Shown: one piece after another, positions 26,348 through 35,792 of the stretch | Layout: each line of letters opens with the position of its first letter | How positions within the stretch are numbered: the stretch's first letter is position 1 | Source of the DNA: DASXMT01 sp963781305 | Lineage (GTDB): Bacteria > Actinomycetota > Acidimicrobiia > Acidimicrobiales > RAAP-2 | DNA length: 64,000 bases | Direction: 5' to 3' | Assembly: GCA_963781305.1 (NCBI GenBank) | Contig: CAWAFL010000013.1 | Coordinates: 62,001-126,000 of the forward strand | Notes under the pieces: generated by a model | Told to the model about the DNA's origin: nothing | The model's input: only the letters and a program-made list of their open reading frames with translations | The model's database searches: none | Position numbers and translations under genes: made by a program

Positions 26348-27676
26348 TCAAGCGGACCTGTCCACAGTTCCAATGGAGCCGAACGTTCTTCGCGGTGCCG
26401 GGACTTGCATCTCCACCGCTACGGGATGGTCCGGTCCATGCGAAGCCACGAGCTTGGCGTAGCGATGAATGAGGACGTCGGCGCTGAGTCCGTGGGCGAG
26501 CACGCTCAGCGCCACCGTGATCGACACGACGGTCACCACCGTGGAGGCCTTTTGACCCAGCTGGTCCGAGGCCAGCAACGCGAATATGACGGACGCCAAC
26601 CCGCGGGGTCCGAACCAGCCCATGAAGGCGACTGTGGGACCCCCGAGACGGGTGCCGATCATGGCGATGGCGACGGGTACCATTCGAATGACGGTGAGGC
26701 TGATGACCGCGTACACCAGTGAACGTAAGACGACTGGACTGGAAATCGCCGGTCGCAACATTGCTGCTCCGAATGCGAACCAGACCAGGCAGGCCAGCAA
26801 CTGGCCCGAGCCTTCAGTGAGCTCCAACACCCGGGGCCCGATGCGGTGCCGAAAGATGCCGAAACAGAGCCCGGCCAGAAATGCGGCCACGAATCCGTTG
26901 CCGTGGATAGACACGGCGAAGGCGTACGACCCGAGTGCAGCAGCGATCGTCGCCACGCCGACCGCTCCTTGCTCTGTCCAGCCACGACGCACGGCAACAG
27001 TGAGGAGCCAGCCGACCACGAAGCCCCCACCCACTCCGACAACAGCACCGAGACCGATCTCACGAAGACCGTGCAGAAGCGAGGCCGACTTCTCGTGGCT
27101 CTGGCCGGCTACAACGGCAACGGCGAGAGCCACGAGAGGGGCCACGATTCCGTCGTTGAGGCCACTCTCGACGTTGAGTGCTCTGCGCACGCGGCTCGGC
27201 ACCGAAGCATTGGTCACGATTCCCGCTCCCAAACCGGCATCGGTAGGTGCCAGACACAAGGCAACCAGCAGAGCCAGCCACAGACCCATTGACCCAAATA
27301 TCAGATGAGCTACTAGGGCGCCGAGGCCAATCGTCAAGACCAACCCAATGCTTAACAATCTCGCTGGGATGCCAATGTCCTGTCGAATCGATGAAACGCG
27401 GACCCTCGCTGCATCGGCAAAGAGGACCATCACCAGTGTCAACTCGGAACCGACCCTTATGGTTGATGCCGACAGGGTGATGTGAAGAGCCTGCTCACCC
27501 CCCAGAGCGAGACCGATGAACACGAATACCATGGGCGCAGTGATGCCGATTCGCTCGGCCCGACCGGACACTGCGGCCCAGAGCACAATGATCGCAGCAA
27601 CGACTGCGAGGTCGCCCCAGCTCACGGGCTCACCGGTCCGTCGGGGCTTGGTCTCCAGAAACAACCGGAAAGACAA
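26348..27676 (-). CDS. CPA1-type cation:proton antiporter
   Basis: A 442-aa integral membrane protein with about twelve hydrophobic segments. Key family blocks are PMVFVFIGLALGG, ALCLAPTDAGLGAGIVTNAS and the ion-site helix ALNVESGLNDGIVAPLVALA, whose ND pair is the CPA1 signature. WFGPRGLASVIFALLASD is near the C-terminus. It exchanges Na+ or K+ for H+ at the cytoplasmic membrane. No cytosolic TrkA-C regulatory tail is present. It heads the ion-homeostasis region that follows. Confidence 0.9.
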   Translation of the reverse strand: MSFRLFLETKPRRTGEPVSWGDLAVVAAIIVLWAAVSGRAERIGITAPMVFVFIGLALGGEQALHITLSASTIRVGSELTLVMVLFADAARVRVSSIRQDIGIPARLLSIGLVLTIGLGALVAHLIFGSMGLWLALLVALCLAPTDAGLGAGIVTNASVPSRVRRALNVESGLNDGIVAPLVALAVAVVAGQSHEKSASLLHGLREIGLGAVVGVGGGFVVGWLLTVAVRRGWTEQGAVGVATIAAALGSYAFAVSIHGNGFVAAFLAGLCFGIFRHRIGPRVLELTEGSGQLLACLVWFAFGAAMLRPAISSPVVLRSLVYAVISLTVIRMVPVAIAMIGTRLGGPTVAFMGWFGPRGLASVIFALLASDQLGQKASTVVTVVSITVALSVLAHGLSADVLIHRYAKLVASHGPDHPVAVEMQVPAPRRTFGSIGTVDRSA

Positions 27677-27701
27677 GGTAGGTGCTCAACACACCCCAGC
27701 A

Positions 27702-28595
27702 TTACGAAGCCGCGGCGGCAGAAGGGAAACCGTCTCCTCTTCCCGGCTCCACAGCGGGTCCCTGAGCGCGAGCCAGCAGGATGATACCCACCACGGCCAC
27801 GGCCAGGCCGATGATGGCAGGGACCAGGTGGCCGTCGCCATGGCCCAGCCTCTCGCCGTAGACGACCGCACCCAAGAAGACTCCGCCAAACAGACTGACG
27901 GCGTTGCTCGACGCCATGGCTGGGGCGAGTACGCCCGTTTTGAGGGCGGACTGCTGGAGGACGAATCCGGTCACCGCCGTGAGAACGAGCACATAGATCG
28001 ACCAGTCAGCGAGGAGGGACAGCGCTCCGCTCCCAACTTGGGTGACGAAGGTCTTGGTGACGGTGGTCTGGAGGGCGAAACCGAATCCCGCCGCAGACCC
28101 GAAAAGCAGTGCTCGGGCGGCACCCTGGCGGCGTCGACCATATCCTGCTGTGACTAGGACCAGGACCAGGATGACCAGGCAGGCCGTCCACCAGGTCTGT
28201 GCGCTCGGCTGCGTGGTCCCGCCCTTCGGGGATCCGACGGAGAGGAATAAGACCAGGCCAACCGCAATGGCCACTGCACCTGAGACCACCTTGCGGTCGA
28301 TGTGTTGATGGGTGAGCCACGCCCCAAAGGGGAGGGCAATGACAAGGCTCAGCGTTGTGATCGCCTGAACTGCCATGAGTGGTCCCTTGTCGAGGGCAAC
28401 GGCCTGCAGAACCCAGCCCGCGGACTGAAGGACCATCCCCGCCAACCACACTGGCTTGTGCAGGATCTGGATCAGCCAGTGCGAGTCGCCCCTCTGCTCA
28501 GTCGTGTCGAGAGTGCCCCTCTGCTGGAGCACCGTGCCGACGGCGAAGGCGCCGGCAGCCATGAATGCAAGAACGGGCCCCACAGCTCCGTTCAC
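27702..28595 (-). CDS. DMT-superfamily (NIPA/EamA-like) transporter
   Basis: A 297-aa membrane protein with nine to ten hydrophobic segments. It opens with VLAFMAAGAFAVGTVLQQRG and has VLQAVALDKGPLMAVQAITT. A second repeat contains ASSNAVSLFGGVFLGAVVYG and IIGLAVAVVGIILLA. The repeat organisation matches the drug/metabolite transporter superfamily, closest by eye to Mg2+-related NIPA-like members. It lies 25 bp upstream of the antiporter gene on the same strand, so co-transcription is likely. Confidence 0.82.
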   Translation of the reverse strand: MNGAVGPVLAFMAAGAFAVGTVLQQRGTLDTTEQRGDSHWLIQILHKPVWLAGMVLQSAGWVLQAVALDKGPLMAVQAITTLSLVIALPFGAWLTHQHIDRKVVSGAVAIAVGLVLFLSVGSPKGGTTQPSAQTWWTACLVILVLVLVTAGYGRRRQGAARALLFGSAAGFGFALQTTVTKTFVTQVGSGALSLLADWSIYVLVLTAVTGFVLQQSALKTGVLAPAMASSNAVSLFGGVFLGAVVYGERLGHGDGHLVPAIIGLAVAVVGIILLARAQGPAVEPGRGDGFPSAAAAS

Positions 28596-29253
28596 GTATT
28601 CCCCGTCTTCGCCGTACGACCCACTGCGGGCTCCTACCTCTGGGGACTCCCCACCACAATGAGGTCACCATAATCCTAGGTCAACCCCACCGACGAAGAT
28701 GGTCTTCGAAATCGACATGTAGCCACTCGTAGCTGATTGCCTCGGTTTATGGACGACGACAGCAACCAGTTCAGTGCCGACACCGCGTCTGCGGGCCGAA
28801 GCAGCAACAGATGGCGGAGACCCTCGTCTTGGTGACGACGGATTCCGCCGGACTTCGGTAGATGGCCATACCCTGTTGGCCCTCTGTGCGTATATGGCGC
28901 CCATCCATCACGACTCCAAATCGATTCTGGCCCAGCGAGAGCATGTTCGGTCACCGTTTGCTGAAATCGGACAATTTACTCGTGCCCAGTTAGGAGGGAG
29001 CCAGCCTGACAACCTGGCGTGTTGTCAGATTCAAAAAAACGAAGTACAGAGGCTCGGACGGGGTGGTTGCATTGTAATATCTGGGGTACACATGCGTCCC
29101 TCGAGAAGAGGGTGATGGCACTGTGGCCGCGACGAGAAGAATCAGACCCAGACCATCGGTGGCCTCCCGTGCCGTTGTCAGGTTGGCCTGCTCGAATCAT
29201 CAGTGGTACTCCTTAACCGTCCCTGCGCTCTCTTTATCAGAATGGGTCAGCAC
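28596..29253. other. Intergenic region with a small hairpin
   Basis: A 658-bp gap between divergent genes. CTGACAAC (29006-29013) and GTTGTCAG (29021-29028) form an 8-bp stem with a 7-nt loop. Several short frames are open, including one on the minus strand reading GYMSISKTIFVGGVDLG near 28690-28740, but I recognise nothing. It is long for promoter needs and may hold decayed sequence. Confidence 0.4.
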
Positions 29254-30159
29254 ATGACCTCAGACAACGAAGCCGGCTCCTCCGCCGGTGCGGCCGCCAA
29301 ATCAACCCGTCGATCCGTACGAGAGACAGTAGGTAGGCAGTTCGAGCGTCTAGTCGTCGCCATTCGTACCGGCGACGAATCGACGGTTGAGAACGCGGTT
29401 CTTTCACTCAGTCGTCGCAGCCGTTGGTTGGCGCCTCTCGCCATGGTGGTGGGGGCGTTCACCATGCTCTTTCAGGGGGTGAAGCTGCTATTCACCAACT
29501 GGCGCTTGACACTGGTACAGATATTGCCAGCCATGTGGATCTGGGCGGCCATGCTCGATCTGAAGGGCCACGTATTCCACGGTCGCGAGTTCCACGTATT
29601 GAGGGGACCGCTAGCCATTCCCGTCGTTTTGGTCATAGCCGCTGTGACTGCCGCCGCATTCTTTCTCAATGCGGTCTTTGCCTTCTCTATAGCCAGGCCC
29701 GGAAAACCGGAGATCCGCCCTGCGTTCGCCCAGGCACGCGAGCACCAGACGACGGTGCTGAGCTGGGGGTTTGTCATCGGCCTGGCCCTGGGGTTCTCCA
29801 CTATCGTTGTGCAACGGTGGGGGCTCCGCTGGTTCGGATTGTCCCTCGGAATCGTCGTGGGCGTGCTGATGTTCACCTATGTCTTCGTTCCGTCTCGCCT
29901 CCTCGGAACCAAGTCGACCCGGTCTCGTCGGGACAAGCTCACGGCCTCGGCGATCGGCGGTGCCGTCGGTGCCGCAGTCTGTGCGCCGCCGTATCTTCTG
30001 GGTCGGGTCGCCCTGCTGATGCTGGGATCGCATAGCCTTCTTGTCCCAGCCGTGATCCTGTTGACCGTGGCCGTAGTGCTGCAGACTGGGGCCACCAGTG
30101 CCGTCAAGGCGATCAAGCTGAGCGCCAAGTTGACGGTAGGCCACGTGCCGGGCCAGTGA
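29254..30159 (+). CDS. Uncharacterised integral membrane protein
   Basis: A 301-aa protein I cannot assign to a named family. The N-terminal 75 residues are hydrophilic and Ser/Arg-rich. About six hydrophobic segments follow (LAPLAMVVGAFTMLFQGVKL; ILPAMWIWAAMLDLKG; LAIPVVLVIAAVTAAAFFLN; SWGFVIGLALGFSTIVV; LSLGIVVGVLMFTYVFVPS; LGSHSLLVPAVILLTVAVVL). The start is taken at ATG 29254, since the upstream in-frame 17 residues lack a site. The C-terminus is basic. Confidence 0.7.
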   Translation: MTSDNEAGSSAGAAAKSTRRSVRETVGRQFERLVVAIRTGDESTVENAVLSLSRRSRWLAPLAMVVGAFTMLFQGVKLLFTNWRLTLVQILPAMWIWAAMLDLKGHVFHGREFHVLRGPLAIPVVLVIAAVTAAAFFLNAVFAFSIARPGKPEIRPAFAQAREHQTTVLSWGFVIGLALGFSTIVVQRWGLRWFGLSLGIVVGVLMFTYVFVPSRLLGTKSTRSRRDKLTASAIGGAVGAAVCAPPYLLGRVALLMLGSHSLLVPAVILLTVAVVLQTGATSAVKAIKLSAKLTVGHVPGQ

Positions 30160-30453
30160 TCGTGCCCATCCTCCCGGGAAGCGGGTCCTAGGAGGGAGAA
30201 CCTCCAGCTCGGCAGGACCCGCCGGACGAGACAAGCCTTCGATCTGCGCAAACCTGCTTGTGAAACGGGGGCCGGTAGCTTCGTAGTCGCACTCGATTTC
30301 CAGTCACGACCCGGGCAGGCGAAGCACAGTCCTGTCCATTCTCGGCTGGGTTTCGTCGCCCATGGGTCAATGATTGGCTAGAGCGGATGTAGATGCGGTT
30401 GAAAGGCACCCCGGCCGGGACAGATTGAACCACGTGTCCGAGCTAGAGACTGG

Positions 30454-30984
30454 ATGAAAATCATGAGTCAGGAAGCGATTTCTTCCATTCAAGCAATGCT
30501 TGCTCCTGCAGTGTTGATGACGACTGCAGCGATCACCGCCGGTGGAATTCAGACCATGTACTCGGCCGTGAACGACCGCATGAGGGAGATGACCAGCGAG
30601 AAATTGACTCGTTTCACTCGTGCTGACGGAGAATTGCTGGACCGCCATGATCTGAGCGCCACCGCGGCCCTCCGAGTCGGTCAGATCGATGCTCAGCTAC
30701 CCCTTTTACGGCAACGGCACCGTTCGCTACGCAACGCTCTGCAATTGCTTTACAGTGCCATAGTCCTCGTGGTTGTCACGATGATCCTCATAGCCGTGGC
30801 CATCACCGTTCCCGAGCCCGTTGCGGGGACGGCGGCACTCGTCAGCATTCTTGCCGCGACCGCAGCGTTACTGGCGGGGATAGGCTTCGTCGGGGTGTCG
30901 GTGATGCGGTCTATCAGTGGGGTGGACTTTGAGGTCGATCGAACTCTTGAACTCGGCTCAGCGGCGAGTACGCCCGGGGATTGA
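30454..30984 (+). CDS. DUF2721 family membrane protein
   Basis: A 176-aa protein with the DUF2721 layout. An N-terminal hydrophobic helix reads ISSIQAMLAPAVLMTTAAIT, followed by a conserved loop QTMYSAVNDRMREMTSEK. A central amphipathic region has LPLLRQRHRSLRNALQLLY, and two C-terminal membrane helices follow (IVLVVVTMILIAVAITV; AALVSILAATAALLAGIGF). No function is known. Start at ATG 30454 or 30463. Confidence 0.78.
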   Translation: MKIMSQEAISSIQAMLAPAVLMTTAAITAGGIQTMYSAVNDRMREMTSEKLTRFTRADGELLDRHDLSATAALRVGQIDAQLPLLRQRHRSLRNALQLLYSAIVLVVVTMILIAVAITVPEPVAGTAALVSILAATAALLAGIGFVGVSVMRSISGVDFEVDRTLELGSAASTPGD

Positions 30985-30991
30985 AACCGCT

Positions 30992-31017
30992 CAGCATTGA
31001 GATCATCCTCAATGCTG
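30992..31017. terminator. 10-bp perfect hairpin after the DUF2721 gene
   Basis: CAGCATTGAG (30992-31001) and CTCAATGCTG (31008-31017) with a 6-nt loop, only 8 bp past the stop codon. A second small repeat TCCATC/GATGGA follows at 31020-31034. There is no T-run. It overlaps the end of a coding fragment on the opposite strand. Confidence 0.5.
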
Positions 31018-31152
31018 ATTCCATCCGTGATGGAACAGCAGGAGGGTCTTGAGGAGCACCAAGGCAACTCCCAACAGTCCGGCAATGCTGCCGAGCCGCC
31101 CTGTTACCTGCACTTCGGATTCATTCTTACTGTGAAGCCAGGTGGCGGACAA
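31009..31152 (-). pseudogene. C-terminal remnant of a membrane protein paralogous to the 41739-42266 gene
   Basis: On the minus strand the frame ending at TGA 31009-31011 reads GSIAGLLGVALVLLKTLLLF then HHGWNQH. The intact 175-aa protein at 41739-42266 ends TGIAGLLGVAMVVLKTLLQI then HHG. About 60 bp are also clearly alike at the DNA level. The frame is closed upstream by TAG at 31153-31155 with no good start, so only the last transmembrane helix remains. Confidence 0.6.
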
Positions 31153-31230
31153 CTAATGTACTGCAGGAGATGAACGGCTCATGATGGCATCGGCACAGGA
31201 TCTGTGTTTTGAGCCATGAACGGGGGAATC

Positions 31231-32685
31231 ATGTCAGTTGATATCCAGGAAGCACGCTCGGCGCATCACGCCGTCGAGCACCCGACTACGGAACAGCGGG
31301 TGCAGCGGGGCAAGGATTCCCGGGCTCTTGCTCCCCGATCGTCCCACGCTGAGTTTCGTCCCGCCGATGACCGGCCCGATCCAGTTGCCCTACTGGAAAG
31401 CCAAGCAGCCACGCGGGTGCCAGAGTTGGTTCCGATCCGTTACGGGCGGATGCTGGTCTCGCCATTCACCTTCTTCCGCGGTGCAGCTCTCATCATGGCC
31501 GCCGATCTGGCGCACACACCTTGTTCGGGGCTGAGGGCGCAAGTGTGCGGCGACGCCCATCTGTCCAATTTCGGCCTGTTCGCCTCTCCGGAGCGGAGGT
31601 TGATGTTCGACGTTAACGACTTCGATGAGACTCTTCCCGGTCCGTGGGAGTGGGATCTAAAACGCTTGGCTGCCAGCGTTGTGATCGCCGCCAGAGACCG
31701 TGAGTTCAGTGAGAGTGAGGCCGCTGAGGCCGCCCTCGCAGTGGGGACGAGTTACCGCGAAGAGATGGCCCGGCTGGCCCCGCTGTCCACCATGGACGTC
31801 TGGTACTCCCACATCGATGTCGCTGGTGTCCTCTCCGAACTCACGGCCGCAGCCGGAAAATCGGGGTCGAAAGCCGACAAGCACATGGCGGAGCGCACCG
31901 CAAAGTTGGTCGCTAAGGCCCGTACCCGCGACAGCTTCCAAGCCCTGAGCAAGCTCACCACTGTTGCCGACGGCCGGCTCCGAATCCTGAGTGATCCGCC
32001 ACTCCTCATACCGACTGAAGAGCTCTTTCCCCCGCACGTGAGCGACGCGCTGCGGGAGTCGTTCCACCAACTCGTTCGCGGCTACCGGCGCAGCCTTCAG
32101 ACTGACCGGCGTCACCTGCTCAAAGAGTTCGAGTTCGTCCAGATCGCACGCAAAGTCGTCGGTGTAGGCAGCGTGGGTACCCGGGCCTGGATCTTGCTCC
32201 TGGTCGGCAAGGACAACGACGATCCCTTATTCCTCCAGGCCAAGGAGGCCGAGGCATCCGTGCTTGAGAAGTACGCAGGCAAGAGCGCTTACGCGAACCA
32301 CGGGGCTCGAGTGGTAGCTGGTCAACACCTTATGCAAGCGACGACCGACATCTTCCTTGGCTATGAGAAGTTCGAAGGACCCGACGGAGTCAAGCGAGAC
32401 TTCTACCTTCGCCAGCTCCGAGACTGGAAAGGGAGCTTCGAGATCGAAGGTTCGATCCCGAAAGGCCTTACCAAGTACGTGTCCCTCTGCGCTCGGGCTC
32501 TGGCACGCGCTCACGCCCGCTCGGGTGATCGCGTCGCCATCGCCAGTTACTTAGGGAATGGACCTTCGTTCGACCGGGCTCTCGCCGAGTTCGCCGACAT
32601 CTATGCCGACCAGAATGAACGAGACTACAGGGCGCTCCAGGCGGCTCATGTCAGTGGCCGAATCAGTGTTGAGGAGGGGCTGTAG
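31231..32685 (+). CDS. DUF2252 family protein
   Basis: A 484-aa protein of the DUF2252 family, whose fold is kinase-like. Characteristic blocks are MLVSPFTFFRGAALIMAADL, QVCGDAHLSNFGLFASPERR (H-x2-N, resembling a kinase catalytic loop) and LMFDVNDFDETLPGPWEWDL (a DFD-like metal site). IARKVVGVGSVGTRAWILLL and the C-terminal FADIYADQNERDY follow. The biochemical role is unproven. ATG 31231 follows GGGGGAATC. A fragment of a second DUF2252 gene lies at 42468-42722. Confidence 0.88.
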   Translation: MSVDIQEARSAHHAVEHPTTEQRVQRGKDSRALAPRSSHAEFRPADDRPDPVALLESQAATRVPELVPIRYGRMLVSPFTFFRGAALIMAADLAHTPCSGLRAQVCGDAHLSNFGLFASPERRLMFDVNDFDETLPGPWEWDLKRLAASVVIAARDREFSESEAAEAALAVGTSYREEMARLAPLSTMDVWYSHIDVAGVLSELTAAAGKSGSKADKHMAERTAKLVAKARTRDSFQALSKLTTVADGRLRILSDPPLLIPTEELFPPHVSDALRESFHQLVRGYRRSLQTDRRHLLKEFEFVQIARKVVGVGSVGTRAWILLLVGKDNDDPLFLQAKEAEASVLEKYAGKSAYANHGARVVAGQHLMQATTDIFLGYEKFEGPDGVKRDFYLRQLRDWKGSFEIEGSIPKGLTKYVSLCARALARAHARSGDRVAIASYLGNGPSFDRALAEFADIYADQNERDYRALQAAHVSGRISVEEGL

Positions 32686-32699
32686 GCGAACCTGGACCT

Positions 32700-32941
32700 C
32701 TCCAGGACGAGATTGGTCCCCTTTACGGGCCTCCGGGTCAGGGGCATCGGCGAGTCCGTCGAGGGGGGCCCTCGGCGGAGCGGTGCCCCCATGTGCCTGC
32801 CGTCACCGGATTGCGGCCCAGCTCGGCCGCCATCTCGGTGTGGGTAGTTCCCCCGGCCGATGCGTCTCTCACCGGTCCCACGGACCACGACCGACTAGAC
32901 CTGGGATCCAGCGCTCCACCGTCCGCTTCGACGACCGGCAC
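32700..32941 (-). mobile_element. Degenerate IS630-like transposase N-terminal remnant
   Basis: The minus strand reads THTEMAAELGRNPVTAGTWG then HRSAEGPP in one frame and PLDGLADAPDPEARKG in the next. This is the pattern of the N-terminal helix-turn-helix and LxGLxDxPRxGRP linker of IS630-type transposases, with a frameshift near 32768 and in-frame stops in other frames. No catalytic DDE region, terminal repeats or target duplication can be seen. It lies between the DUF2252 and SulP genes. Confidence 0.5.
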
Positions 32942-32962
32942 TCCACCTGAGCACCGTTCAAC

Positions 32963-34693
32963 TCAATCCTCCGAAGATGCTTTCCCACACTGTTCGATTT
33001 GAGCCGCTACTGCGCGATGGACGTTTCCGTGAGTCCGGTCGTCGCCGAGTCGATCGAGGAAGCCGTCGCGCCTCAGGACCTCGTTCACCGCCGGTTTGAC
33101 TCGAGCGAGCCGTAAGGTCACCTCGGCCTGAAGGGTGAGCTCGAGGACCTCGCCCATTTTGGCCGAGCCTTGGGAATCGATGAAATCGATGCCTTCACAG
33201 TCGAGCACGATGCCGGTGATGCCCGGCGTAGACAACGCCACTTCCCGCACGCGGTCCTCGAGCGCATCCGAGGTGGCGAAGAAGAGCCCTCCGTCGAGTC
33301 GGAGGACCACGACGCCCGGGAACTGTTCATCGGTTGGATGTTCGTCGAGCTCCCGGAAGACCTGTGTGCCCCGTTCGCGTCCGAGTAGCGGCATCGACGG
33401 CCGGGTGGCGACCGAGATCAGCCACAGCAGAGACAGGCCGATTCCGATGATGACGCCGGTAAGCACCCCGAACACGAGCGTCCCGGCTATGGCCACCACG
33501 GCGATCCAGAAGTCGAAGCGCTTGACCCGGAACAGTCGTCGCATCTCGGGGAGGTCCATCATGCCCATGACGACCGCTTCGATGATCAAGGCGCCCAGGA
33601 CCGCCTTAGGCAGCTTGGAGAAGAGCGGCGCCAGGATCAACAATGTGAGTAGGACGATCACGCCAGAGGTCAGAGATGCAAGCCCCGTACGTGCCCCGGA
33701 ATGATCGTTGAGCGAGCTGGCCGAGAGGCTGGTGGACACGGGCATGCCTTGGAAGAGACCGGCGCCGACATTGGACATTCCCTGAGCCACCGATTCCTGG
33801 TTGATGTCGATGCGATATCGGTGTTTGGCGGCAAACACCCGGGAGTCGCCGGCGGTCTGCGAGAAGCCAATGAGCACCAACGCTACGGCCGCGAGGGCGA
33901 TCGTGCTGGCGTGGGCGCTCAGGAGCGACCACTTCGGAAGGGCCGGCGTTGGCAGCCCCCTGGGAACGTTGCCGACGAGGGCTACACCATGAGCGCCGAG
34001 ATCAAAGATGGCTGACGCCAGGAGTCCCCCAACCACCAAGACGAGGGCGCCGGGGATCCGCGGAGCTATCGCCCGGAGCCCGAAAATGACGGCCAACGAG
34101 ATCGCTCCGACGATCAGAGTAGCCACATGGATCTCTCCGAGTGATCCAACCCACGAGCGCAGCTCCTGGATCGGATTCGCACCCGAGACACTTGTGCCGG
34201 TCAACTTGGGTAGCTCGCCGATGACCACGTCGATGGCCGCACCAAAGAGGAATCCGGTGACCACCGCTCGCGAGAGGAATTGCGCAATCCACCCCATCTT
34301 GAACACGGCCAGAAGCAGGAAGAGAACACCCGAGGCGAGGGTGATGGTTGCCACAAAGGAGGCCACGTCCGCTGGCCCGGTGATGCTGGCGGCCACGACG
34401 GCACTCGCGGCCACTGCCGCCAACCCGGAGCTCGGCCCGGTCGAGATCTGGCGACTTGTTCCGAAAACGGCGTAGAGGATTGCTCCGGCGGCAGCGGCAT
34501 AGAGGCCGTTCTGCAATGGGATGCCAGCAATACCTGCGTAGCCGAGGTTCTTGGGGACGATCAGGGCGGCCACGGCGATCCCGGCAATGAGATCCCCCCG
34601 GAGCCATTTGCGATCATAGGTGCGGAGCCATCCAACAATGGGCAACAAGCGCCACCGATCCCGCTCGCGATCTTCCCCCGTGCTCCGAGCCAT
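32963..34693 (-). CDS. SulP family anion transporter with STAS domain
   Basis: A 576-aa permease. The SulP membrane domain has about twelve to fourteen segments, with the N-terminal signature DLIAGIAVAALIVPKNLGYA, FGTSRQISTGPSSGLAAVAA, VGAGLFQGMPVSTSLSASSL and MGMMDLPEMRRLFRVKRFD. A cytosolic STAS domain (residues about 440-555) contains GIVLDCEGIDFIDSQGS with the phosphorylatable-type serine. It transports sulfate, bicarbonate or other anions. ATG 34693 is chosen; a longer in-frame reading to 34804 adds 37 Cys-rich residues without a site. Confidence 0.9.
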   Translation of the reverse strand: MARSTGEDRERDRWRLLPIVGWLRTYDRKWLRGDLIAGIAVAALIVPKNLGYAGIAGIPLQNGLYAAAAGAILYAVFGTSRQISTGPSSGLAAVAASAVVAASITGPADVASFVATITLASGVLFLLLAVFKMGWIAQFLSRAVVTGFLFGAAIDVVIGELPKLTGTSVSGANPIQELRSWVGSLGEIHVATLIVGAISLAVIFGLRAIAPRIPGALVLVVGGLLASAIFDLGAHGVALVGNVPRGLPTPALPKWSLLSAHASTIALAAVALVLIGFSQTAGDSRVFAAKHRYRIDINQESVAQGMSNVGAGLFQGMPVSTSLSASSLNDHSGARTGLASLTSGVIVLLTLLILAPLFSKLPKAVLGALIIEAVVMGMMDLPEMRRLFRVKRFDFWIAVVAIAGTLVFGVLTGVIIGIGLSLLWLISVATRPSMPLLGRERGTQVFRELDEHPTDEQFPGVVVLRLDGGLFFATSDALEDRVREVALSTPGITGIVLDCEGIDFIDSQGSAKMGEVLELTLQAEVTLRLARVKPAVNEVLRRDGFLDRLGDDRTHGNVHRAVAAQIEQCGKASSED

Positions 34694-35277
34694 GAGTCCG
34701 CACAGTACGCCCAAATCCGATGTAGGGCACGGATCCGGCTCACAAACTGGAATCGCACATTGTGTGTCAATATCCAGTGAGGTGAGGTCCGTCGATGCAC
34801 ACATGTCTTGCGATGCCCACCCCCTCCACGCGAATCGGGCGATCCAGACGTGGCGGGCTCAGAGGTTGGAACCGTTGTGCCGGCAGGGTCTTACCCGCAA
34901 GCTCGGCGCTGAGCGCTGGATCTACCCCAAGCGCTCAACCGCATCGCCGTTGACGTGAGTTGCTGTACCAGCAGTTAGGGGTGGAAGCAGTCGCCGGTTA
35001 GGCGGACAGATTCGCAATCTGCCCTCGCTCACTGGCCCGAAAGTAGATCCGTAGCAATAGCACGATCACGCCGTAGAGAAACAAATGCTGGAGAACGGCC
35101 TCGCATCGACACGGTCATGGAAATGACCGCGGTTTCGATGAGCGACTTCAGTCTGGCAGCCGGCGACCACATGATGGTGAGGCTTGCTGCGTTGGCGGCT
35201 GTATACCCTTTTTCGTCCTCGTATCTCTTGAATCTGGCGACACCGTCGACGTGGGTCTCGCCACTTCTCGATTGGAC
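34694..35277. other. Intergenic region with short uncertain frames
   Basis: A 584-bp gap between two leftward genes. On the minus strand 34998-35093 reads QHLFLYGVIVLLLRIYFRAS and ends at TAA, looking like a lost membrane-protein tail. On the plus strand a 54-codon frame runs 35117-35281 without a ribosome site. Neither is convincing, and the SulP promoter should lie at the left end. Confidence 0.35.
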
Positions 35278-35664
35278 CTAAGCCGCTGCCTCGCGTCCGC
35301 CGTAGACCGCCAGGCTGTAAATGACCAGGATTCCAGCGAGGATGTACGCAAGCGACCAGACTGGGTAAAAGGGCATCCACCAGATGGCGCTAATCGACAG
35401 TACCGCCCCAGCAAAGATTCCGATCCACCGGCTGACCTGGGATCGTGCCATGACCCCAACAGCGCAGAGGATGAGGACGATAGCGACGACTAGGTATACC
35501 CAGCCATACGTCTTGAGGCTGTGCCCGAAGATTGCATCCTCGAAGTTTTGAGGGAGCGCTCCGTGGTAGCGAAATGCCCAGATGGCGTCGAAGACTCGCA
35601 TGATCCCGGCGACTCCAAGCACGATCGCTGCGAACATGAGCCAACCACTATTCTTCTGTTCCAT
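35278..35664 (-). CDS. DUF7144-like four-helix membrane protein (copy 1)
   Basis: A 128-aa protein with four hydrophobic segments (GWLMFAAIVLGVAGIMRVFD; TYGWVYLVVAIVLILCAVGV; IGIFAGAVLSISAIWWMPFY; LAYILAGILVIYSLAVYGG). A conserved IWAFRYHG loop and FGHSLKTYGWVY block are shared with copy 2 at 42734-43123. These small proteins are common in Actinobacteria and unassigned in function. ATG 35664 is preceded by GGGGTGGGG. Confidence 0.82.
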   Translation of the reverse strand: MEQKNSGWLMFAAIVLGVAGIMRVFDAIWAFRYHGALPQNFEDAIFGHSLKTYGWVYLVVAIVLILCAVGVMARSQVSRWIGIFAGAVLSISAIWWMPFYPVWSLAYILAGILVIYSLAVYGGREAAA

Positions 35665-35792
35665 AGCCCCACCCCGTTCTTGAATCATGTGCCCGAACGC
35701 TCCGAGCGTCCAGTGCCGATTCTCATGTTCAGGATAGGACCATCATCAAATCCGTTGGTGGATGCTGCCCATCATGGCCCGCATCCATGTAG

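Noticed and set aside
34998..35093. Membrane-like tail QHLFLYGVIVLLLRIYF on the minus strand
   Set aside because: Too short, without start or a matching paralogue in the window; kept only as a note on the gap.
35117..35281. 54-codon plus-strand ORF before DUF7144 copy 1
   Set aside because: No ribosome site, no family resemblance, and it runs into the end of the convergent gene.
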